Source of the DNA: Pandoraea horticolens
GTDB lineage: Bacteria > Pseudomonadota > Gammaproteobacteria > Burkholderiales > Burkholderiaceae
Direction of reading: 5' to 3'
DNA: 64,000 nucleotides
Assembly: GCF_902459555.1 (NCBI RefSeq)
Contig: NZ_CABPSM010000006.1
Span: 62,001-126,000, forward strand
Shown here: piece by piece, positions 8,343 to 18,089 of the stretch
Numbering within the stretch: the first letter of the stretch is position 1
Layout: the number at the start of each line of letters is the position of its first letter
Program-made: the position numbers and the translations under genes
The notes under the pieces: model-generated
What the model saw: only the letters and a program-made list of their open reading frames with translations
What the model was told of the DNA's origin: nothing
The model's database searches: none

Positions 8343-9569
8343 CGCCGCGCTCGTACGAATGACTACCTGCGCGGCGGCGGCCATTTTCGACCAGTTCTCA
8401 CCTCGACGGCGCATCTGATCGGCCAGCACCGGCGGCGTGTCTTCGATGGTCGCCAGGTTGCCCACATAGAACCGGCCACCCGCCGCCGTCGGCCGCAACA
8501 ACCGTTGGGCGACGTGCAGCACGCGCTTGCGCTTGATACGTCCGATATCGGCATCGATCTCGCTTTGCAGCGACGCCTTCGTCACGCCAAGAATCGACGC
8601 CGCCTCCGTGAGGGCTTGTTCGATCTCTGTCGCATACTCGCCGTGAAGTACCTTGCAAATGGCGATGAGATGCGCGAAGTTGAAGTCACGCACGCGGCTC
8701 GCATCGATCTTCGCGATGGTCTCGAGCGAGGCGTGCGCCCACACGGTTTCCACCGAAAAGAACTTCGGTACGCCAGCACTCCAGCCCTTGGCCTCGAACC
8801 CCTTCGTTTGCGCCTCGTCCGAGAGCTTGCCCTTGTGCTGATTGACAGCGCTGCGCCCGGTGTTGCTGCCGCCGGACGCGCCGGGAATCGTCAACGGATA
8901 CGCCAGCTTGACGAATCGCTTCGTACTCAGCGCGAGACCGATCGCTCCCGATACGTCCGGGCTGGAGCCGTGGAAATAGTTACCGGAAACGGCCTTGATC
9001 GAGTCGAGCACACGCTTGGCGACAATGCCGTGATATATTTTCGGCAAACCATCCGTCCCCTGTGCCGCGCCGCGCAGGGCATTGCGCAGGGCATCGGACG
9101 AATCGAGGCAAGTGACGCTTCCGAATTTCCGGGCGATGTACAGGCGCGAGGCGTGGCCCATACCGAAGTGCCGCGACCGAAAATCCGGCCACGCGTAGTT
9201 TGCCACCACATCCGGTGCGATGACGTCGATATCGTTGCCGAGCGCCCACTGCGCGGCGTCGAGCGCTTCGGCAGCAATCGTGTCGTCGTCGCCGATAAGA
9301 CAGATGTACTGCCCCGTCGCCGCGCCAACGGCCGCGTTGTGGTTGCCCGTCATATCCAGGCGTTCCGTCGGACGGATGTAGCGCAGACGCGGTGAATTTG
9401 CCAACGACGGATTGGCCTCTAGCTCAGCGGCAAGGCGAGCGTCGGTGCTGGTATCCGTCACCACGACTTCCAATCTGGAATCGTCGATGGCTAGCAATGA
9501 ACGAATCGCATGTATCGCGTATTGCGCTCGATTATGCGTCGGGATAACAACAGAAAGCAGCGGTTGCAT
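8331..9569 (-). CDS. GT2 family glycosyltransferase
   Basis: The 412-residue protein begins LLSVVIPTHNRAQYAIHAIRSLL, followed by VVVTDTSTD and CLIGDDDTI, the nucleotide-sugar and DXD-type motifs of GT-A inverting transferases. The C-terminal 180 residues are not diagnostic and end in a basic segment that may lie at the membrane. It probably adds one residue to the lipid-linked repeat unit in the cytoplasm. It is convergent with the preceding operon (12-base overlap) and lies three bases downstream of the Wzy-like gene. Donor and acceptor are unknown. Confidence 0.85.
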   Translation of the reverse strand: MQPLLSVVIPTHNRAQYAIHAIRSLLAIDDSRLEVVVTDTSTDARLAAELEANPSLANSPRLRYIRPTERLDMTGNHNAAVGAATGQYICLIGDDDTIAAEALDAAQWALGNDIDVIAPDVVANYAWPDFRSRHFGMGHASRLYIARKFGSVTCLDSSDALRNALRGAAQGTDGLPKIYHGIVAKRVLDSIKAVSGNYFHGSSPDVSGAIGLALSTKRFVKLAYPLTIPGASGGSNTGRSAVNQHKGKLSDEAQTKGFEAKGWSAGVPKFFSVETVWAHASLETIAKIDASRVRDFNFAHLIAICKVLHGEYATEIEQALTEAASILGVTKASLQSEIDADIGRIKRKRVLHVAQRLLRPTAAGGRFYVGNLATIEDTPPVLADQMRRRGENWSKMAAAAQVVIRTSAASAH

Positions 9570-9572
9570 GAC

Positions 9573-10784
9573 TCAGGTTCCAGCAAGTTGTTGAGGCTTC
9601 GCAGCGGTGCGCGCGACCTTCAGCGCTGACCACAAACCGATGGCCAGATACAGATTCATCGGGAAAGCCTCAAAGACGATCGTGGTCATGGAAAAGCACG
9701 CGAACACGATCAGTGCGGGTGTGGCGCGAATCCAATCCACTTGCGTCATTCGGAATCGGACAAACAGGGCGATCAATAATGCGCCGAACGTCCAGAAAGC
9801 ACCGAGGTTGCCTATCCATGATGTCACGAGCGAGTCGGGCGCCACCTGCTCTGCAGGGTTCGCGCTCACCAGATTCGCCGCGTTGGTATAAACGCCGAAA
9901 TTCGAAATTCCGAAAGCCGCCCCGGAAATCGTGTCCCAAAGCGTTTTCAGGCGGCTGCCGCCTGAGATTGCCACGAAGTCGGCACGCTGTGTCAGGACAT
10001 TCAGGCTCGGCATCATGAGCAGAACACCCACCACCATCACCAGACCGAAGAGCTTGATGCGACGCCCGCAAAAGACATACAGCGCCATCAATGCCGCAGT
10101 CACAATACCGGTTCCCGACTGCGCCAACAGGCTGATCAATCCGCCGAGGATGACAAAATAGCAGCACTTCGCACGCGAATTGCTGTTGAAGATCGTCAGG
10201 AGCGCAGCGCTCGCGCACCCGAAGAACGATGCCGAATTCGGTACGATGAAAATGCCGGGGGTTCGCGCGGGCACGCCCGGCAGAATCTCTCCGAAGACTG
10301 CCGGCATGGTGAAGAGTTGCACCACCTGCACGGCCAGACACACGTACAGGCCTCGCAGGAGCCATTTCTCGGCGACCTCCTTGTCCAGTGCGTTGACCCA
10401 GTCCCGCATCAACAGGAACAAAAGGAACGGCGTAATCCATCGAAGTCCGATGGTCGCAATCAACGGACCATTCACAAGCACCGAAATCGCCCATTGCGCG
10501 AATACCAGGATGATGAAACCGAGCGCATAGTCCATCAAAGGCGTCCGGCCGAAGCTCCAGGCCGTCCACGCGATCGACGCCAGCAACATCATATAGATGA
10601 TGTCCTTGCCGATCTTGTACACGATCGGCCCGGTATAGGTGTAAAGCGCGATACTGCCCTGCGTCATCAGGGCGGCGAGGTCATGGTAGTTCTGCAACAG
10701 CGTAGCCAATAGCACGAACGGGAAGAACCATCGTCCGCCTCGCAACGTCGCCAACGCAGATCCACCACCAAGTGACGTGATCAT
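9573..10784 (-). CDS. Wzy-like O-antigen/capsule polymerase
   Basis: This 403-residue hydrophobic protein has about ten predicted helices and one larger periplasmic loop (about 255-310, containing SGGSRLKTLWDTISGAAFG). Wzy proteins share topology rather than sequence motifs, so the call rests on membrane layout and position between a GT2 gene, a methyltransferase and a Wzx-like gene. A Wzy polymerase joins lipid-linked repeat units in the periplasm. It could also be an O-antigen ligase-family protein, since the two share the Wzy_C-like fold. No other Wzy candidate is present in the window. Confidence 0.7.
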   Translation of the reverse strand: MITSLGGGSALATLRGGRWFFPFVLLATLLQNYHDLAALMTQGSIALYTYTGPIVYKIGKDIIYMMLLASIAWTAWSFGRTPLMDYALGFIILVFAQWAISVLVNGPLIATIGLRWITPFLLFLLMRDWVNALDKEVAEKWLLRGLYVCLAVQVVQLFTMPAVFGEILPGVPARTPGIFIVPNSASFFGCASAALLTIFNSNSRAKCCYFVILGGLISLLAQSGTGIVTAALMALYVFCGRRIKLFGLVMVVGVLLMMPSLNVLTQRADFVAISGGSRLKTLWDTISGAAFGISNFGVYTNAANLVSANPAEQVAPDSLVTSWIGNLGAFWTFGALLIALFVRFRMTQVDWIRATPALIVFACFSMTTIVFEAFPMNLYLAIGLWSALKVARTAAKPQQLAGT

Positions 10785-10870
10785 CTTCTATCCTCGGGAG
10801 AGCCTACATTCAACACTTGCGCTTTGCGACGTCGTCCAACGGCCCAAAACGACGCGCCGCTCAATATCAC

Positions 10871-11812
10871 CTATTTCGTGGCGACTTTCTCGACTACCAG
10901 GCACAGTTCTTCCCCGCTGTACCGTGTGAACCACTTGTTCACCGTCGACAGCAGAAATACGGGGTACGACAGTGCATGCCTCACCAGCTTCCCAAGTCGC
11001 CCGGCGCGCCAGCAACGCGTATGGAACGACTCGTGGTACATGCCGAGGAACATCGCGTTCGATGTCGACACATAAGCCGCACGCAGTCCGGCGGTATCGG
11101 CCGCCTCGACCAGGCCGATCAGAGACTTCATGGAAAAAAGATGCAGATGTCGCGGTGTTTCCCAGCCACGCCAGTTTGCACCGAACAGACGACACAGCGT
11201 TGACTGAGTATTCGGGGTTCGCAGTACCAGCTTACCGCCGACCTTCAGGTACGCCGAGATTCGCTGAATGTCGCCGATGGGATCGATCAGGTGCTCGATG
11301 ACGTGATTCAGAAAAATGAAATCGTAGGGGCCGCTGCGGCTTACCTCGTCCTCGCTGGAGAGGACGTTCAATCCGCGGGTACGGGCATTCTGACATGCCT
11401 CGGGATCGAAATCGTAACCCGTCACCTGTCCCACGCCCAACGACGTCAGTTTCGACATGAACGCTCCGCCGCCGCAACCGTAGTCGAGCACGCTGAGTGT
11501 TCCCAGACGCGCGCCGCCAAACAATGCCGCCAACGCGCGACGCCCGCTTGACTCTCCGGCCGAAGACAGCAGGGGAATCCTCGGCACCGAATCGTTCGTG
11601 GTGTGAGTCGAATACTTCTGATAAAACGTCGAGACCTCCGCCAGCGTGGGAAGCGGTTTGACGAAAATCAGACCACAGCCCCCATTGCTGCATTGCCGGT
11701 ACGTCAACGCACGCTTCACGCCGTACTCATAGTCAGGACGTCCATTCAGCACAGTATGCGAAGTGGGAGTGCCGCACAACGGACAATCAACGTTACTCGT
11801 CGCAACAGTCAT
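10871..11812 (-). CDS. SAM-dependent methyltransferase with N-terminal zinc ribbon (second copy of the type)
   Basis: The 313-residue protein opens with CPLCGTP and a later CGLIF-containing pair that form a probable zinc ribbon. The methyltransferase core has LDYGCGGGAFMSKL, NHVIEHLIDPIGDI and GGKLVLRTPNTQS, then the LFGANWRGWETPRHLHLFSMKSL segment. The gene at 4460-5344 has the same architecture, including the LFG.NWR..TP.HL.FF..KSL stretch, so they are paralogs or independently acquired relatives. It lies between the Wzy- and Wzx-like genes in the same direction, suggesting modification of the repeat unit. The methyl acceptor is unknown. Confidence 0.83.
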   Translation of the reverse strand: MTVATSNVDCPLCGTPTSHTVLNGRPDYEYGVKRALTYRQCSNGGCGLIFVKPLPTLAEVSTFYQKYSTHTTNDSVPRIPLLSSAGESSGRRALAALFGGARLGTLSVLDYGCGGGAFMSKLTSLGVGQVTGYDFDPEACQNARTRGLNVLSSEDEVSRSGPYDFIFLNHVIEHLIDPIGDIQRISAYLKVGGKLVLRTPNTQSTLCRLFGANWRGWETPRHLHLFSMKSLIGLVEAADTAGLRAAYVSTSNAMFLGMYHESFHTRCWRAGRLGKLVRHALSYPVFLLSTVNKWFTRYSGEELCLVVEKVATK

Positions 11813-11842
11813 CTTTCGAATTCACGTAAGGCGTGACAAGTG

Positions 11843-13282
11843 TCAACGCGTCAGGGTTCTATTTTTCATCAATGTGCGCATTGCAATCACGCCCCACCAA
11901 ATCAACAGTGCCAGTAGAACGATGCCTCTGGTGATCAAGGAAAGGTGACTGACGCTGAGCAGATAGATCGCAAGCGTTGCTGCCCCGGCAAGCGCCGCCG
12001 AACGCAGCGCAACGCTCATCAAACGGCCATCGCAGAGTACGGCGGCGGTCCACAGGAACAGCGCATCCAGCGCGATGCGTGCCACCCACGCGACGGCAGC
12101 ACCCTGAATGCCGAAATAACGCAGGCCGATCCAGAGGGAACCGAAAAACAACGGCAGCTCTATGGTGTGAATCATCGCCACCACACGCGCCTTGTCGGTG
12201 GCTTGCAGCCAGGTCAACGGCGCGGAAGAAACGGAGTTTATCAGCATCCCACACGCAAACAGGATAAGAACTCCGGCCGCGTGCGCCGAAAAATCCGCGC
12301 TGATCCAGCGGCTCAGAATCAAGTCCGAGAACATGCCAATGGCCGCGCACGCTGGCGCGATCATCAGGAACAACACAAACGCCGACTGTCCGAACAAGCC
12401 TGCCTTGTCGATCGCACCGTCTCGCGTGGATTTTGCAAATGTCGGAAACATCACAGACATAAGCGCGGCAGGAAGGATAGACAGCTTCATGATCAATTCC
12501 TGAGGCGTCGCGTAGTAGGCGACAGCACCGGCCGACACCAGCGCACCGACCGCGAACCTGTCTAGGTACCCCATGAGCGGCCCGACGACGTTGCTCACCG
12601 TCATCCAGCCGCCCGATGTGATCAGCGGTTTGATCAGATGACGAGAGAACGTAAGCGAACCCGCGTTGTCCGGCAGCACACACCATGCGTAGTACGCATG
12701 CACCACACACGCTACGATGCGTCCGATGACCAGCACCCAGGCCACCCAATCGAGTCGCGGCCCGAAATGCAGGACGACAGCCAACGGACCCAGAAATGTG
12801 AACAGCCCCATGGGCAAGCGGATGAGATTGACGATACCAAATGCCTGACGTGCTTCAAGGACGCCGCGAAAGCCGGAGGTCAACACGATAAAGGGCATGG
12901 CGACGGCCATGGCACAGACCGCGAAAAAAACTTCGTCGCGAGACTGTTGATGCTCCACCAACCCGATGCCCCAGGGCGCTGCCGCGATCAACACGAGGCC
13001 GGCAAGAATGCCAAGCCCGGCCATCAGCCAGGTAGCCGTCCCAACCAGCGGTTTAACCCGGCTGTGGTCATCGTGCGCCAGCTCGATGGCAAGCTGCTGG
13101 GTTAGCGCGCGGCCGAGTCCGAGATCGAAGAGGCCGAAATAGCTGACGACTGCCCAAATCAAGGTGAGCAAACCGAATCGTTCGGTGCCGAGATGGGAGA
13201 TAAGCGGGGGAATGGAGACAACCGCAACGATCAGCGGGGCACCGAGCCCAAACAGATTGTAGAGAGTATTTCTAATCAGCAC
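11843..13282 (-). CDS. Wzx-like polysaccharide flippase
   Basis: This 479-residue protein has twelve to fourteen predicted helices and opens LIRNTLYNLFGLGAPLIVAVVSIPPLISHLGTERFGLLTLIWAVV. That is characteristic of the polysaccharide biosynthesis (MATE-like/MOP) exporters, including the LGTERFGLL turn after helix 1. It would flip undecaprenyl-diphosphate repeat units to the periplasmic face for Wzy. It is the first gene of the leftward run 13282-8331, so its promoter should lie in the AT-richer gap to its right. Confidence 0.85.
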   Translation of the reverse strand: MLIRNTLYNLFGLGAPLIVAVVSIPPLISHLGTERFGLLTLIWAVVSYFGLFDLGLGRALTQQLAIELAHDDHSRVKPLVGTATWLMAGLGILAGLVLIAAAPWGIGLVEHQQSRDEVFFAVCAMAVAMPFIVLTSGFRGVLEARQAFGIVNLIRLPMGLFTFLGPLAVVLHFGPRLDWVAWVLVIGRIVACVVHAYYAWCVLPDNAGSLTFSRHLIKPLITSGGWMTVSNVVGPLMGYLDRFAVGALVSAGAVAYYATPQELIMKLSILPAALMSVMFPTFAKSTRDGAIDKAGLFGQSAFVLFLMIAPACAAIGMFSDLILSRWISADFSAHAAGVLILFACGMLINSVSSAPLTWLQATDKARVVAMIHTIELPLFFGSLWIGLRYFGIQGAAVAWVARIALDALFLWTAAVLCDGRLMSVALRSAALAGAATLAIYLLSVSHLSLITRGIVLLALLIWWGVIAMRTLMKNRTLTR

Positions 13283-13754
13283 GAAAGCTCATCCCAATAC
13301 CTCGACCCACCTTAGCGCACTGGTGCATCAATGCACAGGGGCGACTCACGGAAGCTGGCGGAAAAAAGGGGCCATTTTACACCACGCCCTTGGCATACAC
13401 GCCAAAAGTTGGAAGGCGTACCAGCCCGCGAAAAGGCGACCGCATTTGCGCCAGATCCATACTGCGGCAATATAGCGCGGCTCCCCGAGAACACCCCCGG
13501 CGCCATCTGATTCAAACTGATCGAGGCATCGAGTGATGTATACTTTTAAAATTGGATTCTTGCCGAATTCTAAAGGTGACGGGCTTTGCAACCGCATGGC
13601 GCGGCCGGCCGAGAAATATAATCACTCGATGACGTTGGGTGGCGATCGGGATTCGATTCCGACTATTCGGAACTCGCCCCGACGTTCGTTCATACTCGAT
13701 CGCCTTGGTAAACCACGAGCAGCAAATACTCCGCAAGATGCGCCGAATTCGCGA
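13283..13754. promoter_or_regulatory. Divergent promoter region of the glycan locus
   Basis: These 472 bases between the leftward wzx-like and rightward GT4 gene are noticeably richer in A/T than the flanks, for example around 13535-13625. Frames crossing the region do not give protein-like sequence. It should contain back-to-back promoters for the two halves of the locus. I see no ops element or clear inverted repeat. Confidence 0.45.
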
Positions 13755-14912
13755 ATGAAGGCTCTTATTTTCAGCGACTTTTTTTGCCCGAGCCGACAGG
13801 CTGGCGGGTCCGCGACTGCGCTCGATTACATCGTTCGCCGGCTGGATTCCAGCATGGCCATCGAAGTCATCACACGCTCAACCGAACCCGACGGGACAAC
13901 GCTCGACGTACATGCCGATAGCTGGCAACCGTATGGCAATGCGTTGATTCGCTATTGCAGCCGCACCTCCGCACTGCTTCGGTTGCTTCCGGATGCCATT
14001 CGCAGCAAATCACCCGACCTGCTGTTCTTCAACAGCCTCTTCTCGCCCTCATACACCATTCTTCCGCTGATCATCGCCCGCATACTGGGCTATCGCGGCG
14101 GCATCGTCCTGGCCCCGCGCGGCGAACTCTTCGAGAGCGCCCTTGCTCTCGGCGCGCTGAAAAAACGCCTTGCGATTCGTCTCATGCGCGTGTTGCACCT
14201 GCATCGCGGCGTGATCTGGCAGGTGACGAGCGAATTCGAGGAGAACGAAGTCAAACGTAATTTTCCGAGCGCGCGCGTCACGCGATGCAACGAACTTCTG
14301 CCGCCCGGTGTGGAAGTCGCGCGTCGCCCGATCGCAAAAGAAGCCGGAAGTCTGCGACTTGTGTTCGTTTCAAGACTGGCAAGAAACAAGAACCTCCTCT
14401 ACGCCATTCAATTGCTTGAGCGCGTCAAAGACAAGAACGTGACGCTGGATATCTATGGCCCGATCGACGATCCCACTTATTGGGAGGAGTGTCAGGTCGC
14501 CATTGCAAAGCTGGACGATCCGGGCCGGGTCCGCTACAAGGGCATCGCAGAGCGCGGCCAGGTCGTCGACATCTTCGCCGGATACCACGCGTTTCTCTTC
14601 CCGACGCTCGGCGAAAACTACGGATACGTCATTCTCGAGGCGCTTTTGGCATGCCGCCCTGTGTTCCTCGGCACGGAGACACCCTGGCGCAACTTGGACG
14701 AAGCGGGCGCCGGTGCGGTGATCGACCTCGGGCAACCCGACGTTTTCGCGAAAAAGATCGAGTCGCTTCGGGACATGACTCAGGAAGCGTTCGACGAGAC
14801 CTGCTCGAAGGTCGAGATCTATACGAAAGCCTACCTGCTCGCCGACGAAAGCCTGACGCAACGCCAGATCGCCGTGTTTTCACAGGCCGCCTCGGCCTCA
14901 CCCGAAGCCTGA
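13755..14912 (+). CDS. GT4 family glycosyltransferase
   Basis: This 385-residue GT-B protein has an N-terminal ALIFSDFFCPSRQAGGSATALDYI and a C-terminal donor-binding domain with FVSRLARNKNL and the EX7E-type motif GENYGYVILEAL near residue 300. That makes it a retaining transferase of the GT4 group, cytoplasmic or membrane-peripheral, adding one sugar to the repeat unit. The ATG at 13755 matches the family's N-terminus; the in-frame extension upstream to 13533 does not look like protein. No strong ribosome site is visible, so the start is moderately sure. The next gene starts 21 bases downstream. Confidence 0.85.
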   Translation: MKALIFSDFFCPSRQAGGSATALDYIVRRLDSSMAIEVITRSTEPDGTTLDVHADSWQPYGNALIRYCSRTSALLRLLPDAIRSKSPDLLFFNSLFSPSYTILPLIIARILGYRGGIVLAPRGELFESALALGALKKRLAIRLMRVLHLHRGVIWQVTSEFEENEVKRNFPSARVTRCNELLPPGVEVARRPIAKEAGSLRLVFVSRLARNKNLLYAIQLLERVKDKNVTLDIYGPIDDPTYWEECQVAIAKLDDPGRVRYKGIAERGQVVDIFAGYHAFLFPTLGENYGYVILEALLACRPVFLGTETPWRNLDEAGAGAVIDLGQPDVFAKKIESLRDMTQEAFDETCSKVEIYTKAYLLADESLTQRQIAVFSQAASASPEA

Positions 14913-14933
14913 CCGCGGCACGAGATTCTCACC

Positions 14934-16175
14934 ATGCACGTTCTCGTTGTATCGCATTACTTTCACCCGGAAGGTTTTCCGATCAACCACATCAGTGAAT
15001 TGCTCGCCGGGCAAGTCGAATCGGTGACCGTGCTTACGGGGCAACCGAACTACCCCGAAGGCCGGGTGTTCAAGGGGTATCGCGCCTGGGGGTTCGGGCG
15101 GGAGCGGACGCCGCAAGGCGTCGAGGTTCTGAGACTGCCCGTGGTCCCGCGAGGCTCCGGCCGCGCTCTCCGGCTAGCGGCGAACTACCTCTCGTTCATG
15201 GCATCGCTGGCGGTCTTCGGTCCGTTCCGTCTTTGGGGACGGCCGATCGACGTTGTTTTTGTTTATGCGCCTTCGCCGCTGCTTAAGGCGCTGCCGGCCA
15301 TTCTGCTCAAACGCATAAAGAAAGCCCCGATGGTCGTATGGGTGCAGGATCTCTGGCCCGAAAGCCTGTCGGCAACGGGGTTCGTCAAGCGCCCCTTCCT
15401 GCTGCGCATGGTGGAGCACGCGGTTCGATACATCTACCGGCACTCGGACGTGATTCTCGTACAATCGGATGAATTCGTCGGAAGTGTGGCCGGTTATGCG
15501 CCGCCCGGCAAGGACATCCGAGTCCATTACAACTCGGTCCCTCCGCAGATGATTCCGGCAGATGCCTCGACCGAGCCGCCTCCTACGGACGCCTTGGCGC
15601 CGGGGCGGTTCAACGTTGTCTTCGCCGGCAACCTTGGCAAGGCACAGGCGCTCGATACCATTCTGGATGCGGCGGCCCTGCTCAGATCGCGGGACGACAT
15701 CCGATTTGTACTGGTCGGCTCCGGTTCGGAGTCAGCCCACGTCACGGCCCGAATCGCCAGCGAAAAACTGGACAATGTTGTGATGGCAGGACGCTTCGCC
15801 CCCGAGCAGATGTCAGGGGTGTTTTCCCATGCGTCGGCGTTGCTGGCCACGCTCCGACGCGATCCGATCATGGGTCTGACCATCCCGAGCAAACTTCCGG
15901 TCTACCTTGCGACGGGTAAGCCGGTAATCGCAGCGATGGACGGCGCGGGTGCCCGGGTTGTCACTGAAGCGCAGGCTGGACTCGCGTGCCCTGCGGAAGA
16001 TCCGCAGGCGCTGGCGCAGGCAGTGAGCACGCTGGCGGATTCGAGTGTTGCGCAACGGCAGATGATGGGAGAGAGGGGAAAGAGGTATTATGCCGACCGC
16101 TTCGAGGCAAATCGATTGGTGCGCGACCTCGTGAAGCACCTGCGTTCGGCAATTGCCGGCGAAAAGCAGGCATAA
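14934..16175 (+). CDS. WbuB-like GT4 glycosyltransferase
   Basis: The 413-residue GT-B protein begins HVLVVSHYFHPEGFPINHISELL, then TVLTGQPNYPEGRVFKGYR, the N-terminal pattern of WbuB, the FucNAc transferase coded beside fnlABC in E. coli O26-type loci. A VWVQDLWPESLSATG segment and a C-terminal FVLVGSGSE domain support the GT4 assignment. It sits directly before the three sugar-nucleotide genes, as expected for the transferase that uses their product. By family it would transfer an N-acetyl-6-deoxy-L-hexosamine; which epimer is uncertain (see the reductase gene that follows). Confidence 0.83.
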   Translation: MHVLVVSHYFHPEGFPINHISELLAGQVESVTVLTGQPNYPEGRVFKGYRAWGFGRERTPQGVEVLRLPVVPRGSGRALRLAANYLSFMASLAVFGPFRLWGRPIDVVFVYAPSPLLKALPAILLKRIKKAPMVVWVQDLWPESLSATGFVKRPFLLRMVEHAVRYIYRHSDVILVQSDEFVGSVAGYAPPGKDIRVHYNSVPPQMIPADASTEPPPTDALAPGRFNVVFAGNLGKAQALDTILDAAALLRSRDDIRFVLVGSGSESAHVTARIASEKLDNVVMAGRFAPEQMSGVFSHASALLATLRRDPIMGLTIPSKLPVYLATGKPVIAAMDGAGARVVTEAQAGLACPAEDPQALAQAVSTLADSSVAQRQMMGERGKRYYADRFEANRLVRDLVKHLRSAIAGEKQA

Positions 16176-16209
16176 AGTTGATAGAAACGCGTATTTCTTG
16201 GGAGTAACA

Positions 16210-17064
16210 ATGAAAATTCTCGTTCTGGGCGCATCCGGGATGCTCGGGAATGCGGTCTTTCGCACGCTGTCTGCAACGAGCGGCCTCTCGGTCGTCGGCA
16301 CCTTACGCAGCGACAATGCTCGCCGTCATTTTGCCCCCGAACTTCAAGCAGGTCTGGTCAGCGGTGTGGACGTAGAACGTGAGGATGGCCTGATTCGCGT
16401 CTTTACCGAAGCGCAGCCCGACGTCGTCGTCAATTGTGTCGGACTCATCAAGCAGCTGGGTAACGCCAAGGATCCGATCGCCGCGATCCCCATCAACGCC
16501 ATGCTGCCGCACCGCCTCTCCCTGTTGTGCGATCTGGTCAAGGCGCGACTCATTCACGTCAGTACCGACTGTGTTTTCACCGGCGACAAGGGGCTGTATC
16601 TCGAATCGGACACCCCCGATGCCACCGACGTCTACGGCCGCACCAAGTTGCTCGGCGAAGTCGATGCTCCGCACGCCGTGACCCTGCGCACGTCGATCAT
16701 CGGCCATGAGCTCAACAGCCACTTTGCGCTGGTCGACTGGTTCCTCGCACAAACAGGATCCGTCAGGGGATTCCGTCGCGCCGTATTTTCCGGCCTGCCG
16801 ACCGTCGAACTCGCCGAAGTCATTCGCGATCATGTACTGCCGAACCTGAGCCTGACCGGGCTCTATCATGTCTCCGTCGACCCGATCAACAAGTATGATC
16901 TGCTGACATTGATCGCCGACGTCTACGGTAAAGACATCTCGATCACACCCAGCGATGACCTGGTCATCGATCGCTCGCTTAACAGCGACCGGTTCCGTGC
17001 CGCCACCGGCTTTAGTCCCAAGCCGTGGCGCACTCTCATTGAAAAAATGCATCTGTTCGGATAA
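16210..17064 (+). CDS. RmlD-type SDR reductase in UDP-6-deoxy-L-HexNAc synthesis
   Basis: This 284-residue short-chain reductase has the nucleotide motif GASGMLG at 7-13 and the catalytic YGRTK at 142-146. Overall it resembles RmlD (dTDP-4-keto-rhamnose reductase). GGAG lies upstream of the ATG. It is flanked by WbuB-, FnlA- and FnlC-like genes, the position held by FnlB/CapF in L-FucNAc loci. FnlB is longer (about 370 residues, with a C-terminal cupin domain that is absent here). In Vibrio cholerae O37, as I recall, the RmlD-like WbvR plays this part and the product is UDP-L-QuiNAc. I therefore infer a 4-keto reductase making the L-quinovosamine form. Confidence 0.78.
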   Translation: MKILVLGASGMLGNAVFRTLSATSGLSVVGTLRSDNARRHFAPELQAGLVSGVDVEREDGLIRVFTEAQPDVVVNCVGLIKQLGNAKDPIAAIPINAMLPHRLSLLCDLVKARLIHVSTDCVFTGDKGLYLESDTPDATDVYGRTKLLGEVDAPHAVTLRTSIIGHELNSHFALVDWFLAQTGSVRGFRRAVFSGLPTVELAEVIRDHVLPNLSLTGLYHVSVDPINKYDLLTLIADVYGKDISITPSDDLVIDRSLNSDRFRAATGFSPKPWRTLIEKMHLFG

Positions 17065-17078
17065 TCCTGAGATCCCCT

Positions 17079-18089
17079 ATGTTCAACGATAAAGTATTGA
17101 TGATCACGGGCGGTACCGGCTCGTTCGGTAACGCGGTTCTGAAGCGTTTTCTCAGCACGGATGTCGCCGAAATCCGCATCTTCAGTCGGGATGAGAAGAA
17201 ACAGGAAGACATGCGCATCGCCTTGAGCCATCCGAAGCTCAAGTTCTACATCGGCGATGTTCGCGAATACTCGAGCGTGCACGACGCTATGAAGGGTGTC
17301 GACTACGTCTTCCACGCCGCCGCGCTCAAGCAAGTGCCGTCGTGCGAATTCTATCCGATGGAAGCCGTTCGCACCAACGTCCTCGGCGCCGAGAATGTCT
17401 TGAATGCGGCATCGGCGAACAAGGTATCGCGCGTCGTCATGCTGAGCACTGACAAGGCCGTGTATCCCATCAATGCCATGGGTCTGTCCAAGGCCATGAT
17501 GGAGAAACTGACGGTCGCCAAGTCGCGCATTCAGCGCCCTGGCGACACCGTCTTCTGCGCCACGCGCTACGGCAACGTGATGGCCTCGCGCGGCTCCGTG
17601 ATTCCGCTGTTCACGAGCCAGATCAAAGAAGGCAAGGACCTGACTCTGACCGATCCGACGATGACCCGCTTCCTGATGTCGCTGGAAGACTCCGTCGATC
17701 TCGTGCTGCACGCGTTCGAACACGGCCACCAAGGCGACATCTTCATTCAGAAAGCACCGGCCTCGACCGTGGAAGTGCTCGCACAGGCGCTCATCGAACT
17801 CTTCCAGAGCAAGAGCCAGATGCGCATCATCGGTACCCGCCACGGTGAGAAGCTCTATGAGTCGCTGGTGTCGCGCGAAGAAATGGCGCGCACGGAAGAC
17901 ATGGGACGCTACTACCGCGTGCCGGCAGATGGCCGCGATCTGAACTACGCCAAGTATTTCGTGCAAGGCGAAACGAAGATCACGCTCGCCGAGGATTACA
18001 CGTCGCACAACACGACGCGCCTGAACGTCGAAGAGGTCAAGAAACTGCTGCTCACCCTGGATTTCATTCAGGAGCAGCTTCGTGCCTAA
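17079..18089 (+). CDS. fnlA: UDP-GlcNAc 4,6-dehydratase/5-epimerase (FnlA/CapE/WbvB type)
   Basis: The 336-residue extended SDR has GGTGSFG at 11-17 and, at the usual YxxxK site, MGLSK (M134, K138). Methionine in place of tyrosine is the mark of the inverting CapE/FlaA1 dehydratases. It also has RDEKKQEDMR and the STDKAVYPINAMG block. The reaction is UDP-D-GlcNAc to UDP-2-acetamido-2,6-dideoxy-4-keto-L-sugar, the first step for both L-FucNAc and L-QuiNAc. It starts 14 bases after the reductase gene, and its 3' end overlaps the epimerase gene by 8 bases, so the three enzymes are translated together. Confidence 0.9.
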   Translation: MFNDKVLMITGGTGSFGNAVLKRFLSTDVAEIRIFSRDEKKQEDMRIALSHPKLKFYIGDVREYSSVHDAMKGVDYVFHAAALKQVPSCEFYPMEAVRTNVLGAENVLNAASANKVSRVVMLSTDKAVYPINAMGLSKAMMEKLTVAKSRIQRPGDTVFCATRYGNVMASRGSVIPLFTSQIKEGKDLTLTDPTMTRFLMSLEDSVDLVLHAFEHGHQGDIFIQKAPASTVEVLAQALIELFQSKSQMRIIGTRHGEKLYESLVSREEMARTEDMGRYYRVPADGRDLNYAKYFVQGETKITLAEDYTSHNTTRLNVEEVKKLLLTLDFIQEQLRA

